A stretch of 38,635 nucleotides of DNA, taken from Shewanella algicola (GTDB lineage: Bacteria; Pseudomonadota; Gammaproteobacteria; Enterobacterales; Shewanellaceae). Of this stretch, positions 16,479 to 25,110 are shown in pieces (within the stretch, counting starts at the first letter, position 1; every line of letters starts with the position of its first letter). Where the stretch lies: positions 1 to 38,635 of the forward strand of contig NZ_BMQI01000048.1 of NCBI RefSeq assembly GCF_014648035.1, written 5' to 3'. Below the pieces are notes generated by a model that had not been told where the DNA came from, did not search any database, and worked only from the letters and a program-made list of their open reading frames with translations. A program made the translations under genes and the position numbers.

Positions 16479-17513
16479 ATGCCACATACATTTCCTATCG
16501 ATAATGATCAGCTTAGTGCTTATTTACAGCAACACGTTGAGGGTTTTCAAGGACCAATAACACTTGAGAAATTCTCGGGTGGTCAATCAAATCCCACTTA
16601 TAAACTTACCGCTAAGTCGGGTGTCTATGTACTGCGTCGCCAGCCTCCAGGGAAGTTATTAAAATCGGCTCACGCCGTTGATCGCGAATACCGCGTACTT
16701 GATGCTCTCAAATACACTGATGTGCCCGTTGCTAAGGTTTATCACCTGTGCGAAGACACCCATGTTATTGGTTCAATGTTTTATTTAATGGAATATTGCG
16801 ACGGAAAAGTGTTCTGGAGCGCATCTCTAGCAGATGTTGACACTAATGAGCACCGAGCTGCCATGTATGATGCGATGAATAAAACCCTCGCGACACTACA
16901 CAGTGTCGATGTTGATGCCGTTGGCTTAACCGATTATGGCAAAGCGGGAAATTATTTTGAACGCCAATTGGGTCGTTGGACGTCACAATATCGCCTAACT
17001 GAATTGCAAACTATCCCCGCAATGGATGTATTAATCCAATGGCTTGAAGACAACTTACCGCAAGATGACGGCCGTGTGTGCCTTGTACATGGCGATTTTC
17101 GTTTAGACAACATGATGTTTGCCAAAGACAGCCCCGAGATCATTGCCGTTCTTGATTGGGAACTGTCAACGTTAGGGCACCCTTTTGCCGATTTAGCCTA
17201 TCAATGTATGCAACTGCGTATGCCAGCAGGCATGGGGACCATTGATGGTTTAAAAGATGTTGATAGAGACAGTTTGGGTATACCAAGTGAAGCAGACTAT
17301 GTTGCCCAGTATTGTCAACGTATGGGCATTGAACGCATCGATAACTGGGCGTTTTATCTCGCTTTTAGTTTTTTCCGTTTAGCTGCTATTGCTCAAGGGG
17401 TGGCTAAACGCGCCACCGAAGGCAACGCTTCAAATGAACACGCAAATAAAGTCGGCTCGTTTGTTGCTCCATTAGCGCAAATGGCATTACAAGTGATCAA
17501 CACCGCTGAATAA
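16479..17513 (+). CDS. APH-like acyl-CoA kinase (LvaA / ACAD10-11 kinase-domain type)
   Basis: Phosphotransferase of 344 residues with the aminoglycoside-phosphotransferase fold. It has a glycine-rich N-lobe (FSGGQSNPTYKL), YVLRRQPPG, catalytic loop H204-G-D-F-R-L-D-N211, and the metal-binding D226 in VLDWELSTLGHPFADLAY. This sequence style belongs to the group fused to the dehydrogenase in mammalian ACAD10/11 and encoded as LvaA in levulinate operons. There it phosphorylates the 4-hydroxyl of 4-hydroxyacyl-CoA. An antibiotic-resistance role is unlikely given the acyl-CoA gene context. No LvaB-like small partner is encoded nearby. The start is ATG 16479, with only a weak Shine-Dalgarno. Confidence 0.88.
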   Translation: MPHTFPIDNDQLSAYLQQHVEGFQGPITLEKFSGGQSNPTYKLTAKSGVYVLRRQPPGKLLKSAHAVDREYRVLDALKYTDVPVAKVYHLCEDTHVIGSMFYLMEYCDGKVFWSASLADVDTNEHRAAMYDAMNKTLATLHSVDVDAVGLTDYGKAGNYFERQLGRWTSQYRLTELQTIPAMDVLIQWLEDNLPQDDGRVCLVHGDFRLDNMMFAKDSPEIIAVLDWELSTLGHPFADLAYQCMQLRMPAGMGTIDGLKDVDRDSLGIPSEADYVAQYCQRMGIERIDNWAFYLAFSFFRLAAIAQGVAKRATEGNASNEHANKVGSFVAPLAQMALQVINTAE

Positions 17514-17559
17514 TCAAAATAAAAACACAACAAGACCATCAATTACAGGAGTTACTCGC

Positions 17560-18321
17560 ATGGATCCATTATTAGATTTTACCGGCAAGGTTGCCGTTAT
17601 TACAGGTGCAGCCCAAGGCTTTGGTAAGTTGCTGTCACAAGAGTTAGCTAAGCGTGGCGCAAAGTTAGTCATCAGCGACATCAATGAAGCTGGTGTAAAA
17701 AAAGTCGCAGATGACATTGCCGCAACCGGTGCTGAAGTGATCGCAATGAAATGCGACGTATCAAAAGATGAATCTTGTAAGGCCATGGTTGATACCGCGC
17801 TTGAGTGTTTTGGCCGTGTTGATATCGGCGTCAATAATGCCGGTATTGCCCATGAGTTTATGCCGTTGCATATGATTGATGAATCGATTATGGATAGCCA
17901 ATTTGCCATCAATGTTAAGGGTGTTCAATTTGGTATGCGCCATCAAATTGCACAAATGCTGAAACAAGGTGAGGGTGCAATCCTTAACGTAAGTTCGATG
18001 GCAGGTTTAGGCGGGGCAGCCCGAGGCAGTGCTTATTCTATGGCTAAGCATGCGGTGATTGGTTTAACCAAAACCGGGGCGGTTGAATATGGCCGTGACA
18101 ACATTCGTATCAATGCCATTTGCCCTTTCTTTACGTTAACGCCTATGGTGACTAACTTTGCTGATGAAGAGAAGCAAAAGAAAATGGCCCGAGGCACCCC
18201 AATGAGCCGTTTAGGTGAGCCTAAAGAAATCGTCGCGGTGATGTTAATGATGTTGTCGCCAAGCAACACTTATATGACAGGCCAATGCATTGCCGTTGAT
18301 GGTGGTGTATCAGCATTTTAA
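17560..18321 (+). CDS. Short-chain dehydrogenase/reductase
   Basis: Classical SDR of 253 residues: TGAAQGFG, acidic D after the second strand (VISDIN, which favours NAD(H)), CDVS, NNAG, catalytic Ser in VSSMAG, Y159 and K163 in YSMAK, and the VDGGVSAF tail. AGGAG lies eight bases before ATG. It sits between the kinase and the large acyl-CoA dehydrogenase genes. Its NAD preference and place right after the kinase make it a good candidate for a 3-hydroxyacyl-CoA dehydrogenase in the catabolic direction, but a different alcohol substrate cannot be ruled out. Confidence 0.9.
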   Translation: MDPLLDFTGKVAVITGAAQGFGKLLSQELAKRGAKLVISDINEAGVKKVADDIAATGAEVIAMKCDVSKDESCKAMVDTALECFGRVDIGVNNAGIAHEFMPLHMIDESIMDSQFAINVKGVQFGMRHQIAQMLKQGEGAILNVSSMAGLGGAARGSAYSMAKHAVIGLTKTGAVEYGRDNIRINAICPFFTLTPMVTNFADEEKQKKMARGTPMSRLGEPKEIVAVMLMMLSPSNTYMTGQCIAVDGGVSAF

Positions 18322-18381
18322 GTGGCAGTGAGTTTGCCCATTATCATCGGATTAAGCATTACAGAATAAGAAGAGAATATT

Positions 18382-20187
18382 ATGCCAGCAACATTAATGA
18401 ATGAACGTGATCTCGAGTTTATGCTTTACGAACTGTTTGACAGTGAAGGGTTAACAAGCCGTGAGCGATACCAAGATCATGATCGCCAAACCTTTAATGA
18501 AGTGATAAATACCGCTAAAACCATTGCTGAAAAACATTTTCTTCCTATTCGCCAAAAGCTTGATATCGAACAACCTACCTTTGATGGTAAAAAAGTGCAC
18601 ATTATACCAGAACTGAAAACTGCCATCGCCGCGGTTAATGAGTCTGGTATTGGTTCGGCCACTGCCGATTATGACCTTGATGGCATGCAGTTACCGCCTA
18701 TTATTGCCAGTGCCGCGGGGGCGTTTTTAAGCGTGGCTGGCGGAGTGGGCATGGGGTACAACATGCTTACCACCGCCAATGCTAATTTGTTGCAAGCCCA
18801 TGGTAGTGATGAACTAATCAATACCTGGGTAAAACCTATGCGTGAAGGCCGTTTTATGGGCACCATGGCCATGACCGAACCAGGCAGTGGCTCAGGATTG
18901 GGCGATTTAATCACCAAGGCGGTAAAGGCCGATGATGGCACTTATCGTATAAGTGGCAGTAAAATCTATATTTCGGGTGGCGATCACGACTTAAGTGACA
19001 ATATTGTTCATTTGGTATTGGCGCGTATTCAAGGCGCACCAAAAGGTGTTAAAGGCATTTCGTTGTTTGTTGTGCCCAAGTTTTTACTCAATGACGACGG
19101 CTCTATTGGCGCCGACAACGAAGTCGCCTTAGCGGGCTTATTCCATAAAATGGGCGGCCGTGCGCAAACCTCTACCGCACTGAGTTTTGGTGAAAAAAAT
19201 GGCTCAGTGGGTTACCTTGTAGGCGAAGAGCATTGCGGCCTCAAGTACATGTTCCATATGATGAATGAAGCCCGTATTATGGTGGGTACTGGCGCGGCAG
19301 TCATCGCCGTTGCGGGATACCAATACTCAGTTGATTATGCTAAAAACCGACCTCAAGGACGCTTGCCATCATGCAAAGATCCGTTATCACCCATGGTCAA
19401 TATTATTGAACATGCTGATGTAAAACGAATGCTGCTGGCTCAAAAAGCCTATGCCGAAGGCGCGTTGGCCTTGGTGTTATACGGTACGCAATTAAGTGAC
19501 GATTCACATACCGCTGCCACGGAAGAGCAGCGACAATACGCCCATACACTATTAGATTTTTTAACCCCAATCATTAAAACCTGGCCATCGGAATACGGCC
19601 CTAAAGCTAACTCACTTGCTATACAGGTCATGGGTGGGCACGGTTATATTAACGAACATCCAGTTGAAATGTTTTATCGTGATAATCGCCTTAATCCCAT
19701 TCATGAAGGTACCACTGGGATCCAATCTTTGGATTTAATCACCCGTAAATTGCCCATGAACAAAATGCAGGGTTATAAAGCCACCTTAAATGAAATGCTT
19801 AAAACCATTGATGAGGCCAAGCAGCATCCAAGCTTACTTGAGTTTTCTACTCAGCTGAGTCAAGCAATTGAAACCTTAACCACCACTACGGAGGCTGTGT
19901 TAAGCGCAATGGCAACAAAGAATATTGATTTGGCTTTGTCGAACTCAGTTAAATACCTTGAGCTATTTGGCAATGTGATTATTGCTTGGTTGTGGCTAAA
20001 ACAAAGCATAGTGGCAACAAAAGCGCTAGCTGAGCAACCGCATCAAACGGATGAGCACTTTTACCAAGGTAAGTTGCAAGCTGCTCAGTACTTCTATCGA
20101 TTCGAATTGCCCGAAATTTACTCATGGTCAAACATTTTGATTAACACCGACAGCACCAGTTATGACATGCAGAGTGAGTGGTTTTAA
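18382..20187 (+). CDS. Acyl-CoA dehydrogenase, 600-residue type with C-terminal extension
   Basis: Flavoprotein of 601 residues, longer than the 380-residue short/medium-chain enzymes. It resembles the DmdC/FadE-like group that carries an extra C-terminal domain. It shows AMTEPGSGSGLGDL, GSKIYISGGDHD, FHKMGGRAQTST, the NEAR segment and MGGHGYINEHPVEMFYRDNRLNPIHEGT, in which E442 is the expected catalytic base. The C-terminal 130 residues are helical. It should introduce the 2,3-double bond in each round of acyl-CoA oxidation, passing electrons to ETF. It is the last gene of the first transcription unit; a terminator follows 89 bp later. GAAGAG precedes the ATG. Confidence 0.92.
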   Translation: MPATLMNERDLEFMLYELFDSEGLTSRERYQDHDRQTFNEVINTAKTIAEKHFLPIRQKLDIEQPTFDGKKVHIIPELKTAIAAVNESGIGSATADYDLDGMQLPPIIASAAGAFLSVAGGVGMGYNMLTTANANLLQAHGSDELINTWVKPMREGRFMGTMAMTEPGSGSGLGDLITKAVKADDGTYRISGSKIYISGGDHDLSDNIVHLVLARIQGAPKGVKGISLFVVPKFLLNDDGSIGADNEVALAGLFHKMGGRAQTSTALSFGEKNGSVGYLVGEEHCGLKYMFHMMNEARIMVGTGAAVIAVAGYQYSVDYAKNRPQGRLPSCKDPLSPMVNIIEHADVKRMLLAQKAYAEGALALVLYGTQLSDDSHTAATEEQRQYAHTLLDFLTPIIKTWPSEYGPKANSLAIQVMGGHGYINEHPVEMFYRDNRLNPIHEGTTGIQSLDLITRKLPMNKMQGYKATLNEMLKTIDEAKQHPSLLEFSTQLSQAIETLTTTTEAVLSAMATKNIDLALSNSVKYLELFGNVIIAWLWLKQSIVATKALAEQPHQTDEHFYQGKLQAAQYFYRFELPEIYSWSNILINTDSTSYDMQSEWF

Positions 20188-20275
20188 CCGTACTGTGGCG
20201 ACAATTGAGCATTGTTGAAAGGTTAACACATCATGAGTTAACGCATTAATGGTATATTTTAATCTTTAAAAAGAG

Positions 20276-20308
20276 AGCATTACCTTAATTTTAGGTAATG
20301 CTTTTTTT
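20276..20308 (+). terminator. Intrinsic terminator between the two acyl-CoA units
   Basis: A perfect 10-bp stem, AGCATTACCT / AGGTAATGCT, with loop TAATTTT and a T-run at 20302-20308. It ends the seven-gene unit that began at 12357 and separates it from the MaoC unit, which has its own promoter block. Confidence 0.92.
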
Positions 20309-20338
20309 ATATTAGTACTCTCTATCGCTAAATGACAG

Positions 20339-20408
20339 ACTATTCATATTGATAATATCTAAGTATCAAAACTATTCATTTGTTTAATTGATAAACCCCA
20401 ATTAGCAT
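20339..20408 (+). promoter_or_regulatory. Operator/promoter block B, copy of the block at 12217-12289
   Basis: ACTATT-N9-AATA at 20339-20357 matches the dyad of block A at the same spacing. A second ACTATTCAT begins 32 bp later (20371), exactly as in block A. AACTATTCATTTGTTTAATT (20370-20389) differs from block A by one base. -35-like TTGTTT (20380-20385), a 17-bp spacer and -10-like TAGCAT (20403-20408) are aligned with block A base for base. The block starts 31 bp after the terminator and ends 60 bp before the MaoC ATG. This strongly suggests co-regulation, most simply by the LysR protein. Confidence 0.65.
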
Positions 20409-20467
20409 GAGTTATCGTATAAATTTCATTCATGGATTGTCTTGCGTCAGCAAAAGGGGAAGGGAAC

Positions 20468-20929
20468 ATGCCAACAGTGATTAATCGTAACGAGATTGCT
20501 AACTACATCGGTCATCAAGCCGCGCCAACTGAGTGGCATCAAATCAATCAACAGCAAATCAATCAATTTGCTGAATGCACCCTAGATCATCAATTTATTC
20601 ACGTCGATGAAGAAAAAGCTAAAGCGACACCTTTTGGCTCAACTATTGCGCATGGTTTTTTATCGTTATCTATGTTGTCGCATTTTGCAGAAGAGTTTAG
20701 CGTGATTATTGATGGTTTTTATATGGGTCTCAATGCGGGGTTCGATAAAGTGCGATTCTTACAGCCGGTAACCGTAAACAGCCGAATCCGTGCACATGCT
20801 AAAACCTTATCGATTGAAGAGAAAAAACCTGGGCAATTTCGTCTATCAACTGAAGTGACCATTGAAATTGAAGGTTGCGACACACCGGCACTGGTTGCTG
20901 AATGGATTTCAGTACAAATGGTTAAGTAA
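20468..20929 (+). CDS. MaoC-like (R)-specific enoyl-CoA hydratase
   Basis: Hot-dog-fold protein of 153 residues. The hydratase-2 motif is present: D and H in DHQFIHVDEEKAKATPFGSTIAHGFLSLSM. It should hydrate trans-2-enoyl-CoA to (R)-3-hydroxyacyl-CoA. ATG 20468 follows a purine-rich AAGGGAA. An upstream ATG at 20432 would add 12 residues with no homology and is rejected. It heads the second unit and is followed after 58 bp by an MFE2-like SDR gene, whose product would oxidise the (R)-3-hydroxyacyl-CoA. Confidence 0.9.
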   Translation: MPTVINRNEIANYIGHQAAPTEWHQINQQQINQFAECTLDHQFIHVDEEKAKATPFGSTIAHGFLSLSMLSHFAEEFSVIIDGFYMGLNAGFDKVRFLQPVTVNSRIRAHAKTLSIEEKKPGQFRLSTEVTIEIEGCDTPALVAEWISVQMVK

Positions 20930-20987
20930 TCAAACATATAAAAATATTATAACAATAAAAATTATTCAGCATCTTAAGGGGACCAAC

Positions 20988-21908
20988 ATGACTATCAGTT
21001 TTGCAGGAAAAGTGGCTATTGTCACAGGCGCGGGTAACGGGTTAGGACGTTCACATGCATTAGCCTTGGCTAAGCGTGGCGCTAAAGTGGTGGTGAATGA
21101 CCTTGGCGGCGCACGTGATGGCAGTGGCGCTTCATCTGCAGCCTCACAAGAAGTGGTTGAGTTAATTGAAGCCATGGGCGGCGAAGCCATAAGTCATGGT
21201 GCAAATGTGGCGAACTTTGAGGAAGTACAAGACATGGTGCAACAGGCCATGGATAAGTGGGGTCGTGTTGATATTTTAATTAATAACGCCGGTATTTTGC
21301 GTGATAAATCGTTTTCGAAAATGACCTTAGATGACTTTAAGTTAGTGATGGACGTCCATGTTATGGGCTCGGTTAATTGCACCAAAGCGGTGTGGGAAAT
21401 CATGAAGCAACAAAACTATGGTCGAATTGTCATGACAACCTCATCAAGTGGCATGTATGGCAACTTTGGTCAGGCTAATTATGGTGCGGCAAAAATGGCT
21501 CTTATTGGTTTAATGAATACCTTAGTGCTTGAAGGTGCTAAAAACAATATTCACATCAATGCATTAGCTCCTACCGCGGGTACCCGCATGACAGAAGATT
21601 TAATGCCCGAAGAAATCGTTAAAGCCTTTGCGCCTGAAGCCGTGACCGCGGGCATGTTGACCTTGTGTGATGAAGCAGCACCTAATCGATTTATTTTATG
21701 TGCTGGCGCGGGTGGTTATTCAAGTGCCGGTATTTTTGAAACCGACGGCTGCTTTATTCCTACGGCTAAACAAAGCCCTGAAGCCGTGCGTGACAATTGG
21801 GACCAATTAACGGCACAAGACAATCAAAAAGCATTGGTGTCGGGCGCGCAGCAAGGTGAAAAATTTATCATGAAAGCCATGGCATTCATGAAAGCACAAC
21901 AACAATAA
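20988..21908 (+). CDS. MFE2-like (R)-3-hydroxyacyl-CoA dehydrogenase (SDR)
   Basis: SDR of 306 residues with the start typical of the dehydrogenase unit of peroxisomal multifunctional enzyme 2: VAIVTGAGNGLGRSHAL, VVVNDLGG and DGSG. It shows NNAGILRDKSFSKM, Ser in TTSSSGMYGNFGQ, Y165 and K169 in YGAAK, and NALAPTAGTRMTE. MFE2 units are NAD-dependent and specific for (R)-3-hydroxyacyl-CoA, matching the MaoC hydratase just upstream. The start is ATG 20988, seven bases after AAGGGG; longer readings overlap the MaoC gene and have no homology. About 306 residues is the usual length for a free-standing member. Confidence 0.9.
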   Translation: MTISFAGKVAIVTGAGNGLGRSHALALAKRGAKVVVNDLGGARDGSGASSAASQEVVELIEAMGGEAISHGANVANFEEVQDMVQQAMDKWGRVDILINNAGILRDKSFSKMTLDDFKLVMDVHVMGSVNCTKAVWEIMKQQNYGRIVMTTSSSGMYGNFGQANYGAAKMALIGLMNTLVLEGAKNNIHINALAPTAGTRMTEDLMPEEIVKAFAPEAVTAGMLTLCDEAAPNRFILCAGAGGYSSAGIFETDGCFIPTAKQSPEAVRDNWDQLTAQDNQKALVSGAQQGEKFIMKAMAFMKAQQQ

Positions 21909-21951
21909 TAAATTGATTAGATTATTCCGAGGTCACTGGGGTGATGTCGGT

Positions 21952-21986
21952 TGAGTGGTGTCATTGGATTGCAACAACACCACTCA
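21952..21986 (+). other. Intercistronic hairpin before the thiolase gene
   Basis: A perfect 10-bp stem, TGAGTGGTGT / ACACCACTCA, with a 15-nt loop and no T-run. It may adjust relative expression or stability of the flanking segments of the operon. Confidence 0.5.
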
Positions 21987-22033
21987 CAATGTGCATTAAA
22001 CAAGATGCACTCTATATATAAAAGGAATTTGTC

Positions 22034-23215
22034 ATGAGAGAAGCCGTCATTGTATCAGCCGCCCGCACGCCTATTGGCAAAGCCTACCGTGGTGCATTTA
22101 ATGATTTATCCGCCCCAACGTTATCAGCCGTTGCTGTTAATGCCGCGGTAACACGCGCGGGTATTGACCCAAATGAAATTGACGATTGTATTTTTGGTGC
22201 CGCACTAACCCAGGGTAACCAGGGAATGAACTTTGGTCGTCAGGTTGCCATGGCTGCCAAGCTACCTGTATCTGTACCTGGTATGACAGTTGATCGTCAA
22301 TGCTCATCAGGGTTGATGTCGATTGCCCTTGCCGCAAACCACATTGTAGTTGACGGCGCCAGTGTTGTTGTCGCTGGCGGATGTGACTCAATCAGTTTGG
22401 TGCAAAACGATAAAATGAATATGCATCGCGCGGTTGACCCTAGCGTAAAAGATTATAGTCCTGCTATTTATATGCCCATGCTTGATACCGCTGAAATCGT
22501 GGCCAACCGCTATGATATTTCGCGTGAACGTCAAGATGCTTATGCTCTCATGTCACAACAGCGCACTGCAGCAGCTCAAGAGGCGGGTAAATTTGATGAT
22601 GAAATTGTACCGGTAAGCTGCACTAAGTTAGTGATGGATAAAAACACTGGCGAGATTTCAAAAGAGCCAGTAACCCTGACAAAAGATGAAGGCAATCGTC
22701 CATCAACCAATATCGATGGCTTAGCTGGCTTAAAAGCCGTAAAAGATAATGGCTCAATTACCGGCGGTAATGCATCGCAATTATCTGATGGCGCCGCTGC
22801 GGTTGTGGTGATGGAGCGAGAACTCGCCGAGCAGCGCGGCCTTAAACCCTTAGGCGCGTATCGCGGAATGGTAGTTGCAGGATGCGAACCCGACGAAATG
22901 GGCATTGGACCTATTTATGCGATCCCCAAATTACTCGAGCGTAATGGCTTAACCATAGACGACATTGGTTTGTGGGAAATCAATGAAGCCTTTGCAGTGC
23001 AAGTCATTTACTGTGCAGATAAGCTCGGCATTCCTGCGGACAAATTAAATGTTAATGGCGGCGCAATCTCAATTGGTCACCCATACGGCATGAGTGGCAC
23101 ACGCATGGTGATGCACGCGTTAATAGAAGGAAAACGTCGCGGGGTAAAATACGTGGTGATTAGTATGTGTATTGGTGGCGGTCAAGGCGCAGCGGGTTTA
23201 TTTGAAGTGTTGTAA
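22034..23215 (+). CDS. Thiolase (acetyl-CoA C-acyltransferase)
   Basis: Thiolase of 393 residues. The catalytic nucleophile is C90 (VDRQCSSG), with H349 in GHPYGMSGTR and C379 in CIGGGQG. N- and C-terminal thiolase halves are both complete and of usual length. In this operon it should cleave 3-ketoacyl-CoA to acetyl-CoA (or propionyl-CoA from branched or odd substrates). AAGGA precedes ATG by eight bases. It lies between the MFE2-like SDR and acyl-CoA ligase genes. Confidence 0.94.
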   Translation: MREAVIVSAARTPIGKAYRGAFNDLSAPTLSAVAVNAAVTRAGIDPNEIDDCIFGAALTQGNQGMNFGRQVAMAAKLPVSVPGMTVDRQCSSGLMSIALAANHIVVDGASVVVAGGCDSISLVQNDKMNMHRAVDPSVKDYSPAIYMPMLDTAEIVANRYDISRERQDAYALMSQQRTAAAQEAGKFDDEIVPVSCTKLVMDKNTGEISKEPVTLTKDEGNRPSTNIDGLAGLKAVKDNGSITGGNASQLSDGAAAVVVMERELAEQRGLKPLGAYRGMVVAGCEPDEMGIGPIYAIPKLLERNGLTIDDIGLWEINEAFAVQVIYCADKLGIPADKLNVNGGAISIGHPYGMSGTRMVMHALIEGKRRGVKYVVISMCIGGGQGAAGLFEVL

Positions 23216-23295
23216 GCGTTAAGTTGCTTGTTGGAAGGTCATCATAATAATAAAAATGGCGATAGTTTTCGCATCATAATAAAGGGGACAGTATT

Positions 23296-24960
23296 ATGGA
23301 AAAAGTTTGGCTAGAAAAGAGTTATCCGCCTGGGGTTGAGTTTGAAATCGATCCAGATAAATATAACTCGTTGGCAGAATTGTTTTTGAAATATACCAAG
23401 CAATATGCAAGTAACACGGCATTTATTAATATGGATGTCAGCATTACCTATGAACAACTCGAACAACAAGCTAAAGAGTTTGCGGCTTACTTGCAAAACG
23501 ATTTAGGCTTAGTCAAAGGCGACAAATTCGCCATTATGATCCCAAATGTACTGCAGTATCCAATCGCCTTATTTGGCGCATTAATTTCAGGCTTAACCGT
23601 TGTTAACGTTAACCCTTTGTACACCGCGCGCGAATTAGAGCACCAACTTAAAGACTCTGGTGCAAAGGGCATTCTTATATTAGAAAACTTTGCCCATGTA
23701 TTGCAGGCTGTTATCAATAAAACAGATGTTAAACATGTCATTACCACCAGTGTTGGTGACAGGTTAGGTATGATTAAAGGTGCACTAATTAATGGCGCCA
23801 TTAAGCACCTTAAAAAACAAGTGCCGCCTTTTGATTTACCCAACGCGGTTAAGTTTAATGACGCAATGGCCAAAGGCAGTAAAAGTCAGTTTACGCCAGT
23901 AGACGTAGTGGGGGCTGATTTAGCCTTTTTACAATATACCGGCGGTACTACTGGCCCTTCAAAAGGTGCCATGTTGACGCACCGTAATATGGTTGCCAAC
24001 CTTGAACAATCAAATGCCGTAACCAAAAACGTATACGAAATCGGCAAAGAGTTTATGGTTACGGCACTGCCGCTTTACCATATCTACGCATTAACCTCTA
24101 ATTGCTTGGCATTTTTACCCTTTGGCGGCCAAAATCTACTGATCACTAACCCACGCGATATGCCGGGGTTTGTTAAAGAGTTAGCCAAGTATAAATTTAC
24201 CGTTATCACAGGGGTAAATACTTTATTTAACGGCCTACTTAATACCCCAGGTTTTGATCAATTAGACTTTAGCGCACTTAAAATGGGCTTTGGTGGCGGT
24301 ATGTCGGTACAACGTCCAGTCGCTGAACATTGGGAGCGTGTAACTCACTCTAAATTGTTAGAAGGTTACGGCTTAACAGAGTGTGCACCATTGGTGACAA
24401 TGAGTCCGTATAATCAAGAAAAATACAATGGCTCTATTGGGTTACCTGCATCATCGACTGACATTCGTTTGGTTGGCGCTGATGGCGAAGATGTTGCCTT
24501 AGGCGAACCTGGCGAAATGTGGGTTAAAGGTCCACAGGTGATGAAAGGCTATTATAATCGCCAAAAAGCCACTGACGAAGTGTTAAGAGACGGTTGGTTA
24601 GCCACCGGCGATATTGCCACCATGGATGAAAATGGTTTCTTTAGGATTGTAGATCGTAAAAAAGACATGATTATTGTGTCTGGTTTTAACGTATTCCCTA
24701 ACGAAATTGAAGAAGTTATCGTTTCTCATGAAGGCGTGCTCGAGGCTGCTGCAGTAGGTGTTTCTTGCGATGCGACTGGTGAGCGCGTTAAAGTTTACAT
24801 TGTCCGTAAAGATCCCAATCTTACTGAACAAGATATTTTTGATCATTGCGCCGAAATGTTAACCAATTATAAACGTCCTAAAATCATTGAGTTTATGGAT
24901 GAATTACCTAAAAGTAATGTCGGTAAAGTATTGCGCAAAGACTTGCGTAGTCAGGCATAG
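23296..24960 (+). CDS. Long-chain fatty acid-CoA ligase (FadD-like)
   Basis: ANL-superfamily acyl-CoA synthetase of 554 residues. It has the AMP-binding P-loop YTGGTTGPSKGAML at about 214-227, GYGLTECAP, the hinge/ATP segment GWLATGDIA and DRKKDMIIVSGFNVFPNEIEE, and a C-terminal lysine segment (PKSNVGKVLRKDL). Sequence and length agree with FadD. It would activate the free carboxylic acid that feeds the island. AAGGGG lies nine bases before ATG. It is the last gene of the second unit; a hairpin follows 12 bp after the stop codon. This may be a second, dedicated FadD besides a housekeeping copy elsewhere. Confidence 0.93.
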   Translation: MEKVWLEKSYPPGVEFEIDPDKYNSLAELFLKYTKQYASNTAFINMDVSITYEQLEQQAKEFAAYLQNDLGLVKGDKFAIMIPNVLQYPIALFGALISGLTVVNVNPLYTARELEHQLKDSGAKGILILENFAHVLQAVINKTDVKHVITTSVGDRLGMIKGALINGAIKHLKKQVPPFDLPNAVKFNDAMAKGSKSQFTPVDVVGADLAFLQYTGGTTGPSKGAMLTHRNMVANLEQSNAVTKNVYEIGKEFMVTALPLYHIYALTSNCLAFLPFGGQNLLITNPRDMPGFVKELAKYKFTVITGVNTLFNGLLNTPGFDQLDFSALKMGFGGGMSVQRPVAEHWERVTHSKLLEGYGLTECAPLVTMSPYNQEKYNGSIGLPASSTDIRLVGADGEDVALGEPGEMWVKGPQVMKGYYNRQKATDEVLRDGWLATGDIATMDENGFFRIVDRKKDMIIVSGFNVFPNEIEEVIVSHEGVLEAAAVGVSCDATGERVKVYIVRKDPNLTEQDIFDHCAEMLTNYKRPKIIEFMDELPKSNVGKVLRKDLRSQA

Positions 24961-24972
24961 CTTATCAACAGT

Positions 24973-24999
24973 GCTGAGTCGGTTGTATAGCGACTCAGC
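24973..24999 (+). terminator. Hairpin ending the ligase unit
   Basis: A perfect 9-bp stem, GCTGAGTCG / CGACTCAGC, 12 bp after the stop codon. Only a weak T-rich tail follows (GTATCTTTATA), so termination may be partial. Confidence 0.6.
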
Positions 25000-25110
25000 G
25001 TATCTTTATACCAAAATTAACATCAGTTATCACAATGCAATAGGTCATCTAAGTGTTAATCACATTCACTTTGCCATTGAGTTGCTGTAAGAGTAAGTAA
25101 TCATTATTTT

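Noticed and set aside
16479..17513. Aminoglycoside resistance kinase
   Set aside because: The fold is shared, but the sequence style and acyl-CoA neighbours fit the LvaA/ACAD10-11 kinase group.
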